Of a stretch of 64,000 nucleotides of DNA, positions 22,778 through 34,998 are shown one piece after another (position 1 is the stretch's first letter; the number at the start of each line of letters is the position of its first letter). The stretch lies in NCBI GenBank assembly GCA_000320545.1, contig ADNK01001082.1, forward strand, positions 62,001-126,000, given 5' to 3'. A program made the translations under genes and the position numbers. The DNA is from Bigelowiella natans CCMP2755 (taxonomy: Eukaryota > Cercozoa > Chlorarachniophyceae). The notes under the pieces are model-generated. The model was not told the origin of the DNA. It searched no databases and was given only the letters and a program-made list of their open reading frames with translations.

Positions 22778-25659
22778 CAGCCTTGGTAAGTAGTAGTGCA
22801 ATATTCCTTCTCATGCGTGAAATAACAACAGGAACCAACACTGCCTTTTGGGCTGGTGCAAATGGCGACGAAACACGAGAAATATATCAGCCTGGTGAGA
22901 TGTCGTACATTCAATACTGCAGTGGTGATCCTGTTACATAGCATCCTGTTTCCAAATAGAAATGCAATAGGGGACGGGGGGAGGGGAGAAGGAGGTCCTG
23001 ATAATTCGATTCTGCGACATACAAACAAACACAAACATAAATTAAAGTATGCTCTTCCTGGGAGTAGTTTCATAGTAGTAAGATAGGTGCCGAACTTTAT
23101 ATAATGACTGATACTAGGGCGGTTGTTCAATAGCTGCATACTCCTCCTCCTCCTCCTCCTCCCATCCCTCCACTCTCCTCCTCCTGTGTTTCAAACTGAT
23201 TTTTCAAATCCAAATAATCAGACGTGACTTCATATGACTACGATGCTCCTATAGCTGAGGGGGGGGAACATGGATACGGCTCAGACGGAATTGACAAATA
23301 CAGCGCATTGGCTGCCGTGTTTAAAAGGTAGGCATTGTCATTTGCAACTGTTTCAAGTGCATGTATGAAGTGTCTTAACGTCGTACTATATAAGTAATCG
23401 TGTGCTTACATGTGCTCTCATAAGATATTGGAATCCAAAAACCGATGGCGCTGCTGAACCTCCCCAAGAACCGGAATTGTTACCAAGAAAGGCTATTTTT
23501 GGCGGGCAGGCAGTGCATATGGGAGAGGGCATAGAGCTGCTAAGAGAAAACATGATGAATGTTTTATCCCCGGTATTAATATCTCCTGCATTTTCTCAAG
23601 CCTTTTACTCAGTTATCCGTTATCCCTCTTCCCCCTCTCCCTTCTCCTCCTTTTACTTCTACAACTACTACTACCGCTCCTCTGACTAATACTACTACCA
23701 CCTCTACCACCACCATACTATCTATGAACGAATGGTTTTGATCACTCTCACCCCTCTATATCTCTCTCTTAACAACAACACAGGATGCAGCTGCTACAAA
23801 CTTGACCGAACCCGTAGCAATGGAACGGTTTAAGACAACAACAATATATTTAATTGAATCTTACGAAAATACACGCGCAAAAGAGAGGGAGAAAGAGGGG
23901 GTGCGGTGCGGCATCACAATACATTGATAGTTTGCCCGATAAATACCGTATAAAAACGCTCCTTTCGAACAAAAACTGAAGATACTATGAACCACTATGT
24001 CATCCACATCCATATCATCATCATCATCATCATCATCATCATCGCCTATATTGGCACTATCGATTGACGATACATGCCATGGATCTATCTGTAGTTTGGG
24101 CTGCTACTACGGATTGATTCTTTACTCTTCCGTTCTGGCGCAAGATTTGTCGGGAAGCAACCTCAGCATCCCTCATGGACCCCGGGATAGAGCTCACATT
24201 CTTGTCGGGTATATAGAGTCAACTACAATATATCATCATCCTCGATTATTCTATTCATATGTGCATCACAAGATATATTATTACGCTTGTTGGAGAGTAG
24301 AATAAGCAATTCTAACACTGTCGTTTGGTATGTACATTTGAGTGCGCGGATACTAATTTTCTCAAAAGAAACCGTTTTTATATCTGCCGATGAGCATATA
24401 AGATGAAAGAAACTATAATAAAACAGCGGCAAATTGATTGGCCTCATGAGTCGTACGACTGCATCTACTGGCGATGATGACTTCAGTTTGATACTTCCGG
24501 ACACTGCCGTCAAAGGCGCAAGACTCGACATTTTGGTAGAGAATATGGGTCGCATCAACTTCGCACAAGCTATGATGAACGAGACGAAAGGCCTTCCAAA
24601 CGGAGTTGTTCTGATACAACAAGCTAATGATGATAATGATGATGATGAGAATCATGACGATGATTTGTCTGCTGCAATACCTCTTCGATGGGAAGCTCAC
24701 TGTGTAAGAAGGACATAGTTTGAAGATAGTGAAGATGGAGAAGAAGAAGATGATGATGACGATAATGATGATGATGGTGATGATGGTGATGATGGCGATG
24801 ATGGGAAAGACAATCAATAATACTAGTAATTGGTGCGACTTTCTTGCATCAAATTAGCCAATGAACCTATTGCGTTTGAATGCAGGCTTGTGTATGTATG
24901 TGTATGTGTACTGTGTGATTGCGTGTCGTGTGCTGGTACTTTGCTTCTCTTAGCTACCACTGAGACCAAACCAGATCGAGAAACTTCCATTCCCAAAATC
25001 ACCCTCTACACTCCATATCCAACCATCGTCCATTTCATTGGCATCATCGTTCCAAGCAGCAGCTGCACCCTTTCCAAGATTTTTTAGATCGCAGATCGAT
25101 AATGTTCCAGAGGGCGTTGTGGATACGTATCTTGACATGTCAGGATGGGGGAAAGGGTAGGCTGATGACAGCGGAAATCTAACTATTGTTTGGTTAAGAA
25201 CATTTGATGGGGAGATCATGATTATCGTTACTGTTGTTATCTATCATGGTGGATACCATCTGCAGATATGATTATGTTGATTGCTATCGTGTATTACATA
25301 TAAAACAGATACGTTTGGGTGAATTCCCATAATATCGGACGATATTGGAGCGTTGGACCGCAAGCACGTCTCTACGTTCCTGCTCCTTTCTTAGGTTATG
25401 TTTAAAAATAGAACAATTGAGGATAATGAAGAAGGATATTTGCTGTGATCGTTCCCTAATATAGAAGACTGGAAGTGAGATTTGGAATTTATATGCTTAT
25501 TTAGATGCGAAGAGCAGTCTCGAAGTTGCGCAAGGAAAGACGCCGATAGAAATTGTGATTCTTGAGTTGGATTATGCACATCCAAACTGCACGGTCACAT
25601 TCTCTGACAAGCCTTTATTCGTCAACGTTCCAGTGCATGGCCTCGATTCAGATAAATAA
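20737..25659 (+). CDS. secreted beta-galactosidase, glycoside hydrolase family 35
   Basis: Seventeen exons: 20737-20898, 21049-21121, 21215-21356, 21513-21582, 21701-21825, 21974-22245, 22468-22557, 22693-22731, 22832-22894, 23222-23327, 23425-23572, 23784-23827, 24095-24208, 24427-24703, 24954-25156, 25309-25394 and 25505-25659. They close to 722 aa (human GLB1 is 677). The N-terminus is a signal peptide ([14 protein letters not shown]). The GH35 catalytic barrel shows [48 protein letters not shown], the acid/base Glu in VQVENEFGSF and the nucleophile Glu in VSEFYTGWLTHW. C-terminal jelly-roll domains carry [12 protein letters not shown] and [15 protein letters not shown]. The enzyme hydrolyses terminal beta-galactosides, probably in lysosome/vacuole or secreted. 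Oddity: exon 14 carries an Asp/Asn-rich insertion encoded by a GAT microsatellite. Start choice: the first ATG (20737) rather than an upstream TTG. Confidence 0.95.
24628..24664 (+). repeat. GAT microsatellite encoding an Asp/Asn-rich insertion in GH35
   Basis: GATGATAATGATGATGATGA-type repeats inside coding exon 14 give a run of Asp/Asn/Glu/His ([12 protein letters not shown]) in a loop of the jelly-roll region. A related intronic GAT tract follows at 24749-24800. Confidence 0.8.
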
Positions 25660-25749
25660 AATTGAGTCAGATAGGACAGGAAAGAAACTGATGTTTTGAT
25701 CTGCGTGTGCTACAAATGTCACTATATGTTATCACAGCAGTGCAATTAG

Positions 25750-26640
25750 TTGTGCGAAATAGAATGCACCCGGTATATCTTAGATATCTAGATGCGTGGC
25801 TCTAGGGCTTGCAGCGCTGATGCGCTTAATTTATACACATGAACAAACTATCTTTCAGGCATGTAGTAGCAGGCAAGTAATTAATCCATTCAATGGTGAA
25901 TAGAATTATTGCAGCAAGCTTTTTGCAAGCATGCTAGCATGTGTATTTATAAAATTTATTGCTGTCATTGTGAAAATGTCGTACTTTACTAGCTAGCTAG
26001 ACTGCTGTCTAGCTGTGCTCATTACAACTACACAACAGCATTGTGATCTAGCAATGCCGTGCTAGCGCGCGCTTGAGACTTCTGCTAGCCTGCTAGCGTG
26101 TGTTGCGATTTGTAGAGCGAGCCGAATGGTTAGTAGTAGTTGGTCATTATAGACTTGTAGCTAGCTAGCTAGCTAGTAGCACACAATGCACCTACCTACC
26201 TAGCTGACTCTAGTGACTAGCTCTAGAGCTAGCTAGTAGAATGCGAAACGCCGTTGTTAGGCGCTCTAGCGCTTGCTAGCTTGCTACACCTCTAAACCTA
26301 CGTACACGGTGCGTTGTATCACTAGGTAGCTAGATCAGTCAGTGCATGCTAGCATGGATGGTCGCAGGCTAGCAGGGTGCCCATCTAGACATGCAAGATG
26401 CTTTGCGCCGTGATATATCATTCTGCGTGTATGTCTAGGTGAACACTTTAGCTAGCTAGGCTACTGCAATAGAGTAAGAGTTTGGTTGTGTCTAGATCTG
26501 GAGACATCTGAGTTGTGATATTGCGTTTTCATCATCGCTGTTAATTGTCGCACAGCTTCTAGGAAACATCTAGCAGACGCATACTCGATCATGCTCATGC
26601 TCGCATGATATAGCGTAGCATCATGAAGAAATTTTCACCC
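25750..26640. other. CTAG/GCTAGC-rich island 3 at a convergent junction
   Basis: This block lies between the stops of GH35 (+, 25659) and ORC3 (-, 26712). CTAG words are extremely frequent; 26161-26176 alone is four consecutive CTAG units. GCTAGC palindromes, TAGCTAGC runs and GCATGCTAGCATG words recur. No coding potential. Confidence 0.85.
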
Positions 26641-26711
26641 CCCTGGTCATCTACTTCATTTGTATTTAGAATTCACATTCGCACATCACTACAGCATACA
26701 TCATTGCTGTT

Positions 26712-27053
26712 CTACAAAGTTGGGCGATAAGACGAGAGCTGCTGTACGTGGTCAATCTTGCGTGAAGAGGGTTTTATCAACCCCATGTACTGAAGCTCAC
26801 TAGAGGCCTGCATGAAACGAGCCTGTTGAAGCAAAGAAATCATAAATTTAAGACATTCGCAACACCAAGCTAGTACAAGTAGAGATCCACATTGATTGAA
26901 TAGAGTCGTGCGAGTTTATGTACAGAGCACATATACAAACCAAAATGCAAGCAGCCGTAAACTACTCGGTTTTGATGAGAAGAACTGACCTGTAACTCTT
27001 TAGTGCTGAATTTCTGGCCATGGACTACAGCGAAGGCCTTAAACACACACACA

Positions 27054-27088
<35 letters not shown>

Positions 27089-29065
27089 TGTTACATCAAA
27101 CAATATGGTGAATATCCAACCAACCAACTAGCAAAACCAACCATTTTGTATCTACATTACAAAGACGGAGTTCTTTCCTTCTCTTTTCTTCTTGTACCTT
27201 ATACCAATCCGCGAGGTTCACAGATTGTCCCATTTCCATCAGAATTCCATGCGATATGCACACATCTTCCATTTCCGATGTCAAAACGTTGTCATCACTC
27301 TTGCGTCTTCTCTTGACGTTTCCTCCTCCTTGCTCACTCTCCAGGTAACTGAGAAATGAGATTGAAGTTAGGTAAGAATTTCTATCACCACTTGAATAAC
27401 AGTATTGGTAGATTGGAAGAGGAGGAGGGGGAGGAGGAGGGGGAGGAGGAGGAAAGGATGAGTAGTAGCAGTGAGAAACACAATACCCGTGAGGCCTTGC
27501 GAGCCCTCTATGTATAGCCCTTTGAGGCCGTAGATCGAGCATATGCGTATCGAAGCGAAACCCTGGCCACCCTCCTACCTCTGCTGCGCCCACCCCAATT
27601 TCTTGGCATTGTGCTCGAAAGGTGAAAATCTCGTAAAGGGGTAAGCTATGCAAAGGCGTTAGCATTCCTTCGCAGATTTCCTAAGGTGGCAATGACGATA
27701 ACGATGATGATAATGATGATGATGATGATGATGACTTTGGTATTGAATATGCTCATTAGAAAGTTCTTTTTGTCCTCCTCCTTCTCTTTTTACTACTTCC
27801 CCTTAATTGACTCGTGCATTATGATAGCATGGCAATACTACCCTGAGGAATGATACGGCTTTGCGGTTGATAGATTGCCGCGTCTCTTTTGTCGATTTTG
27901 CAAGCTGAAGGAAGAAGAAAGGAAGGAGGAGATAAGAAGGGGAGGGAGAGCAGAAGAACAACATAGCGTTAGCAAACAAAACAAACGACACTGTATCTTT
28001 TAGTGAGGTGCATTCTTACAGATGCCATAAACAACACTAAATGAAGGACGAAGTAGGTCGCTGCATGACAAAACCATCATGCATCATTTATTGATACTGC
28101 CCCAAAAATGGCGCCTGCATGCTGTCCAACCCCCCTCCCTTTTTTGTCGGAGTCGTCGTATAAATGAACCCTTCCTCCCTAGTCTCCATCCATGCTGTAA
28201 GTGCACAACAGCAAATACGAAGTAGTGTAGATTAAACGTGCCTGCAAGAGGGCCGATCGACGTTTCTTTGGATTTTTAATTCTTTTTCGGGTTGTTGTCG
28301 CGGAAGAGGCTGCCTTCCTCATCAGCTCCAAATGAGTCTTCTTATCCTCTCCAGATTCAAGGCGACGAATATCGTCCAGCATGCCCTTCAAGCTTTCCTT
28401 CAACCTTGTAGGTGTAGTAGTAATAGCATCACTTCGTGTTTATGTGTGCGTGCGGGTGGTGATAAGGTGGGTTCGGGTCACGGACTAATGGCGATATTCC
28501 TCTCTTTACTATAACCGTATAAGAACCAATTGCTGCTTTCAACGCACACATCATATATCCCTAAGTAGTAGCTAGTTGTCCCGATGAGGTGAAACAAAGA
28601 AGCGAAACAACAACCCTTGATATTCCTCTGAGAAGACTTGGCAGTGGTGATTGAAGAACTTCACCCAGCTTTCGAGCGTCTTTGCCAACGCAGCTTCCGG
28701 GAGACCCATAACCGCAGCATACATTCGATCAAGAGAAGGGATGCTGGATGCTGTAGAAGACTGAATCTGCAGATAATATAACATATGAATAATGGACATG
28801 TGCGTTTGTGTGTGTGTGTGTGTTGTGTGTGTGTGCGTGCATGCGCGTGCATGTGTTTTATATCAGTGAAATCCTAGCACAGCCAATCGGTCGGTATCTA
28901 CGTGAGTCTTCTTCATCTTCTTCTAACCTGGTGGTAGAATTGCTGTCGTTTCTTCTGTGTATCCCTGCTCTCCTTCTTGTCTCCTTTAAGCACGTATTGG
29001 AGGTAGACTGACCAGACAAGCCTGAATGCTGTGGGAAGCCGATCCCTATGCCTATCAAGAAGAGG

Positions 29066-29105
<40 letters not shown>

Positions 29106-29240
29106 AGCGTAGTAAGAGAACAACTAGTAGTGATCCATGCCTAACCGGTACCGTTTATTATTGTTGTTGCAATATACTAAGAGTTAGTCGCTGAAACCAA
29201 GGATGAGTCTACGATGTCTTTATCCCGAGAATATCCACAC

Positions 29241-29272
<32 letters not shown>

Positions 29273-30809
29273 CCTTTTCTGCTACAATACAGCTACTATC
29301 CCCCCTCCCCCTTTCACAACCACGACTACTACCTTCTGAAGTTCTGAAGCCAAGCATCCACTTTGCTCACAAACTTCTTCTTGCATGTGTTTCTTGGAAG
29401 CTTCTGTGCCTTTACAGAAGGAAGGCTTTGGAGGTAGAGAATGTCCGCATCGTTGAGAGGGAATACTGACGTATCTTCTTCTTCCTCTTCTTCTTCAGAA
29501 CTGCGGGAAAACAACGCACACGGAAGATATTGTTGTCAATAAGAATTACTTTTTCTTTTCCTTAAACACTTTGGTGCAAGCACAATTGTGGAAAATATGG
29601 ATGATGACACGTAAATAATGGTGATGGTGTTAGATGTACTACTGAAGCGTTGTCCGTTTAGAAAGTAACATCGATATTGATAGATCAATCAATATTATAA
29701 GATAGGGAAATTATGCAGGCAATAATACTGCATTAGGTGGTAAAAAAGCAAGTGTAGTAAACATCGGCAGCCAAAACGCATTATCAAAATTTCCCCCATG
29801 CTCTCAAAGTATGCAGCAGAAAGTACCTTCTTCTGCTGGAACGTTTCTTCTTCTTCCTCGAAGCGCCCCGGCACTTGTTTTGCCGTTCTTCGTCATCTTC
29901 GTTGTTGTCCTTTCTATAAGAGACCCGGTGATAGTTGTGGGAGGAGGAGGAAGAAGAAGAGAGCTGTGAGAGGCCCTGTGAGTCGAAGTGAGATAGTAGA
30001 ACTGCACTTAAAGCTTGTCCAAATCCTGTAAAAATGTATGAAACCATCAATCATCGAGTAGCTATTCTTAAAAATATGCCAAAACAGAAAGACGACGTCT
30101 AAGATTATAAACTGGCAAGTACACACAGTTGCAGCCAGTAAATATATGCTCAAAGGTAAAGATACAACAAAACAGAAAGTATTTTTAAAACATTAAGCAG
30201 CTTCCTTGTTTTCTGCGAGCAACAAACCCAAAAACGACAAACCTCACTTACCGGAAATAGAAGCTGTTCTCTCCAAAAAGTCTCTTTGAAGGAACCGCAT
30301 CGTCTCAAAAGGGAGGTGAACAGGACAGGCATTTTCGAAAAATAGTATATCAAACATCTCGTCGAAGATCTCCCTCGGCCTTGGCAGCGTGAAACGCTCT
30401 CTCCACAAACTGCCCAGGTTCTGAGGGGATAACTGGAGGACCCCAGTAGCTGTTGCTGCTACGATGACAATAGGTAGCCCAATCGTGTGCTTGCACAGGA
30501 TGTAGATCACATAGTCGAGTACCTCTGCATTCATCCTAATTAAGAGGAGGAGGAGGAAGTGTGGACATGAAAAGGAAAATTATATGCTTGGAACTTGCCA
30601 TATATCGATAGCATTGGACTCATACAATGATCATAATGATGATAAGAGGAAAGTAAGATAGAAAAATGATGCTGCATGAATGCATTCTCTGATGTTGTTC
30701 GTTACCTTTCGATATCCTCAATAACAACCGCAATTTTTCTAGGAGTTTTGCTTCCAGCAGCGTCGGGAGATAAGAATCGGATTTCGTCTGAAAGTTCCTC
30801 GTACCTGTT

Positions 30810-30843
<34 letters not shown>

Positions 30844-31387
30844 CCAAGTGCCAGACAGGAAGCAGATGTCATTTCCACACAGTCAGTAAATCCTGCAGAT
30901 GCTTATTTCTTACATTATTGGTATTAAATTAGAATGGCATTCCTTCTCACTGACCATTCCTTTAGTGCCTTGATGGGATCTGCCTTCGCCTTCTTAGTCA
31001 AGAACTTCTTGTCGAGTTGATGCATTCGTTGCAGGGAGTTTCTTCTTCTCGTAACAATTCTCTTTTTCTCTGCGTGGCCTTGTCTCAGCAGCTGCCTCAC
31101 AATCTCCGCCATTGCTGCAAGTCGATTTGCCGCACGTGAGGGGGAGAGCCCGGCCACAAACAACCAGTTGTTTGCAGCAGCCTTCTTCTTCTTAAGATTG
31201 TCATCTTCATGGGTGGAAGAGGTGCTGCTATTGCTACTGCTACTGCTACTGCTATCATTTGCAGTAACGAGGTCGCTCCTCCTGACCCCCCCCACGCCTG
31301 AGGTGAGGTAGGCGCGTAGCGAGCGCATTGTCTTCGCATGATCAGCGGTGTTGAATCCTGAGACAACCACCTGAGCAACAGCATACA

Positions 31388-31418
<31 letters not shown>

Positions 31419-32336
31419 CGATGACGATGATGATGATGATGGTGATGATGGTGATGACGGTGATGAAAAAGATGATGACGATATGGTTGATAAAGATATA
31501 GCTTTCATATGGATTAACGTAACGTATGTAGAAGGGCATTGTTTGTGATGAGTGTGTTTTTGTTTTGTCATACGCTCCTTTGTTATCGCACGTGATTGCT
31601 ACTATTATCATTATCACTTTCATCATTGCAACTATTATCATCTATTATCAAAGCTTCCGATCTGTTTTGTTTCATGCCGAATTCACGCCACAGACATACG
31701 CAATTCAAAGGAAGGTAACTGACCGCGGTTGGTAGCTCACGTTCCACGGCCGCAAGTGATCGCTCATCCGCATACCTGCAGTGACAGCCATGTCCTTCAT
31801 ATCAATAACTAGAAGATTACAATTTTCACTTCTTCTCCTCATCACCATACGCTAAAGGTCTGTCTTGTTTAAAAGACGAAGGAATAACGATAAAGTGCTA
31901 GCAACCTTGACTGAATCCAGCCTTTGAGCTTTGTGAAAACCTCGGCCTGGCTGTCCTTTATGATGCCTTCAACAATCGTAGAAACTTCCCGTGTCGTCGC
32001 TTTGTACATATCACTGCGAGCGCGTACCTTTCGAACAAACAAAGCGTAAGTAAAGAAAGTGCTTTCAAATGAAGGCCGCTGTGGCGGAGGAGAAGGAGAA
32101 GGAGGAGGAGGAGGAGGAGGAGGAGCACAAAACAGTGCCGCACGCACCTTTTCGTCTGATTCCCCGTCATAAATCTGGGAAAACCCATCGTCGAGCATAC
32201 CGACTGCACACTTTCTTTCTTCCTCCGACGATTTCCGTGAAAATCGGTAAAAGCCACGTGGGTTTTTGGACAGGGGGTTCCCAACAAGGTAAAAACCATG
32301 GCGATGTGTAGTGGCGGCATGGCGAGGGTCCTTCAT
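26712..32336 (-). CDS. ORC3: origin recognition complex subunit 3
   Basis: Sixteen minus-strand exons: 32336-32148, 32027-31906, 31775-31724, 31370-30955, 30804-30706, 30535-30252, 30025-29827, 29500-29333, 29051-28928, 28766-28615, 28404-28242, 27904-27842, 27680-27487, 27348-27198, 27037-26990 and 26822-26712. They close to 844 aa; human ORC3 is 711, and the excess lies in Ser/Lys/Glu-rich insertions. Diagnostic segments: an N-terminal GFYLVGNP...FYRFSRK; the ORC3 RecA-like fold LPTAVVVSGFNTADHAKT, PRKIAVVIEDIERMN and GLPIVIVAATATGV; PRRAIH-type RPQRAIHRGLARPHGY; and the winged-helix C-terminus ARFMQASSELQYMGLIKP with DHVQQLSSYRPTL-stop. The protein is part of the six-subunit ORC that licenses replication origins in the nucleus. 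One intron (28241 to 27905) starts with GC (CAG|GCACGT). A longer N-terminus from 32402 is open, but 32336 gives the family-like start. Confidence 0.92.
30808..30842. repeat. (CAA)n microsatellite adjacent to an ORC3 splice acceptor
   Basis: A run of CAA (GTT on the sense strand) lies a few bases upstream of the acceptor of exon 30804-30706, so it doubles as the polypyrimidine-like tract. Neighbouring introns hold GAT (31390-31440) and GAG/CTC (32098-32124) runs in comparable positions. Confidence 0.8.
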
Positions 32337-32528
32337 TTTTAAAGAAAACAACATACGAAGAACGATAAGATGAAGAAAAACAATCGCACTGATCAATTTC
32401 ATCCTATATACATTCCCATAGGATCTGAATAAAATGTCTCGTTCTTCTGGTGTTTATCATGTTGTTTTGAAAAAATAAATAAATAAGTATACACAGAAAC
32501 CATTCGAGTCCTTTAGATTCGTTCAGGA

Positions 32529-33967
32529 TCAACATTTTCGGGGCATTAGAGTAAATTCATGCATTCTGCCGAAGACTTTTTTTACAACCTTGTCCATTTC
32601 CAGCCAGATATCGTCCGATTTAAGCAGGAATTCTTCCTCATCGTTCTTTATATTCTCCTCAAGCTCTTTGTCGACTTCCTTCTCATGCGGAGCAGTACCA
32701 TAATCTCCCTTCATTTCTACTTCCATGGCTCGTCTGCTAACATTCTTCTTTTTCCTGCCCCCACCCCCAATTGTCAGTTCTACGATCTCTGCCAGCCTGG
32801 TATCATCTTCATCATCATCATCCTCGTCGCCTTCCTCTTGTTCTGACTGTTCCTCTATCTCTTCCTCTTCCTCGCGCTCCTCCTCCTCTTCTCCATTCCT
32901 GAAGCGACTTTCCATTTGTTTGGTTGGAGTTGGAGCAGTAAGTTTTGGTAGCATTTTCTTCTCCTCGTTAGTAGAAGTAGCCGCCTTCCTTCGTTTCTTT
33001 CCTGCTACTTTGGTGGTTGGTGTGCTGGGCGGTGCCCGAGTTGTGAATCTTTTTGGCTCTGGGGAGAGTGATTTTCGTTTTGTTTTTCCACTGTTTTTTG
33101 CAGTACTGGAATTTTCTTTAGATTTCTTCGATTTCTTCGATTTCTTCACTCTTCCCTTAACCGTCTTGCTTTCAATGTTTCTATCCAATTCTTCGGATGA
33201 GGAATTGCTGTTCATGTCTTCTCTTCCAGCATCCTTTTCGATGGCGCGCATGAACTCGCATTGGCTAGGGGTGCAGTAGGACGTAGCAGTAAAGGTTTCC
33301 TCTGCCTTTGTTCCACACTCCCATCGAACCTGTGAATACTTAATTTACGCGCTGTTCTCTAACTCCGATTTAAAATGGAGGCGTTCGGATTCTGTGACCG
33401 TATCTAAGCAGAGATTTGTACCAAAAACTATTATAAAATCACCTTGAACGTAGAATCCCCAGTCTTTTTAATGAATTTCCCGACACTTTCGTCCCTGGTT
33501 TACGAGTCACAAATAACACACAAATGCCATGAGATGCCTCTCCTCTCTCTCTCACTCTCACTCTTTCTTTCTTTCTTTCTTTCTTAAGGTATTTTGGTTC
33601 ATCAACCGTGTGGTCCATTGATGTAGTATACATAAATTGTGGGGTGTTATTCTACCTGTGTATGATTCGCATGCCAGATTTAGCGACTTTCATGAAGTAC
33701 TTCGTCCATTCCCTGTCGCTTGAGAAAGCTTTGCGCAACCTTAAAGCTTTGCGCCTAGAAATTAAAAACATGCCCATATAATACATAGCTAATCAAATAA
33801 TTGGATATAATGGCGACTAACCCTCGCTTCTTCTTCACGGCTTCCTTGACAGAGGGGGCTATCTTCGAACGCTTCGAACGTGCAGTCGATTGCTGTCTCT
33901 CATTCATGCTTCGAGCAGGATTTTTACGAAGTCTTTTCTTGATTCCGGTGGACTTTTGGCGGCCCAT
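32529..33967 (-). CDS. unknown basic/acidic nuclear protein
   Basis: Four minus-strand exons: 33967-33822, 33754-33656, 33494-33443 and 33329-32529. They close to 365 aa. The N-terminus is strongly basic (MGRQKSTGIKKRLRKNPARS, KEAVKKKRGRKALRLRKAF). A compact middle follows (SDREWTKYFMKVAKSGMRII, ESVGKFIKKTGDSTFKVRWE, CGT...SYCTPSQCEFMRAIE) with four cysteines that might bind metal. Next come Lys/Ser-rich repeats (KKSKKSKKSKE) and a long Glu/Asp tract, ending in a mixed helix FLLKSDDIWLEMDKVVKKVF. The composition suggests a chromatin- or nucleolus-associated protein. The 3' end is 193 bp from the ORC3 start on the same strand. E2F-like sites lie 130-360 bp upstream. I do not recognise the family. 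Confidence 0.75.
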
Positions 33968-34099
33968 TATGAAGAGAATATGCCTTTCTTGCGTCTAAGA
34001 AATATTCCAAAATACAGAGAAGAGGTCACGCACAGTCTACCGACCATTGAGAGGGGGCACACCTATCGTCTGCCGATTGGATATTATTAAGACTCTGTG

Positions 34100-34111
34100 T
34101 TTGGCGGGAAA
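34100..34111. promoter_or_regulatory. E2F-like site TTTGGCGGGAAA
   Basis: This is an exact match to the classical E2F/DP consensus (TTTSGCGGGAAA-type). It lies 133 bp upstream of the start codon of the basic/acidic nuclear protein (33967, minus strand), within the divergent promoter shared with the FHA gene. Confidence 0.6.
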
Positions 34112-34294
34112 AAAATAATTTTGAAAATGTAATTCTCTTTCCATGTACGCCATGGTAAATGTGAAGTCGCATTCATTTATTGTATCAGACGATCAACATC
34201 ATTATGGCTCTCTTACATCATTCGACAATCATACCTTGTTGTCGTTGTACGAAAAGAAAGACAAATTGTTCTGATGATTCGTTGAACTATCATG

Positions 34295-34326
34295 TTTTGG
34301 CGGGAGGCCTTACCTTCCCGCCAAAA
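34295..34326. promoter_or_regulatory. inverted pair of E2F-like sites
   Basis: TTTTGGCGGGA (34295-34305) faces TTCCCGCCAAAA (34315-34326), a near-perfect inverted repeat with a 9-bp spacer. With the site at 34100 this makes three E2F-type elements in about 230 bp of divergent promoter. E2F sites typically drive S-phase genes, which fits the adjacent ORC3/nuclear-protein locus (inference). Confidence 0.6.
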
Positions 34327-34535
34327 AGAACTACCTCTATTAGCTTAGAACGACACGGTAAAATTGGGATAAAATATATTTCCAAAAAAATCCCAATGCT
34401 TTCTATCCTGACGACTTGATAAAATGTGTCCCATTGCACTACCGATGTAAACTCGTGTCTGGATCTACCTGCCGAAAGAAACTCGAAAAAAGACAAAAAT
34501 GCATGGAGTTTTCATGTTTTCGGCTGATTCCACAC

Positions 34536-34648
34536 ATGAGCGGGCAAAGCGATGCTGAGATGAGTACGCAATCATTCACAATTCCGAGTGGTTCAGGCAC
34601 TAATGCAGGGGCACTAAGATTAGACCTAGGATTAAAGCACCGCACCAT
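34536..34648 (+). CDS. candidate upstream coding exon of the FHA gene
   Basis: An ATG opens MSGQSDAEMSTQSFTIP... for 37 codons and runs into a strong donor (ACCAT|GTGAGATG, phase 2). It could connect through a small exon after GCGTCAG (about 34800) to the FHA exon at 34999 or just upstream. The connection is unproven; it could also be a short separate transcript. Confidence 0.35.
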
Positions 34649-34998
34649 GTGAGATGCCCGTTTGGCAGGGCGGCACAGAACAAATGACCGTTGGCGAAGA
34701 CATTTTACTTCAGAAGTCATTCGCATTAAAAAGGTCAAGGTTTTTGTAGCCTGGTTGATAGGAAATGCAAATGAATGGCGATGATCCTCACGCGTCAGCT
34801 ATTTGAACATGACGCACGGCAATAATTTCTTACTTGTTTCCGCTGTTTGCGGGCATCATCTCGAAAGAAAGTTGCTCTGTGTGAGGCCTTTCTTCTCCTA
34901 CGACTGATAGGATTGTTGACAATGAATTATCATTCGCCTTCCAGAGTAAGCCCTGCCACTTCTGCACGTCGCTTTAGCGCTAGTTTTCACGCACACAA

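Noticed and set aside
30924-31641. Poly-Ser/Ile frames through the GAT repeat near 31400
   Set aside because: The repeat is in an ORC3 intron; only 31370-30955 is exon.
32725-33279. 184-codon Ser/Phe-rich plus-strand frame
   Set aside because: Antisense shadow of the Glu/Lys-rich nuclear protein.
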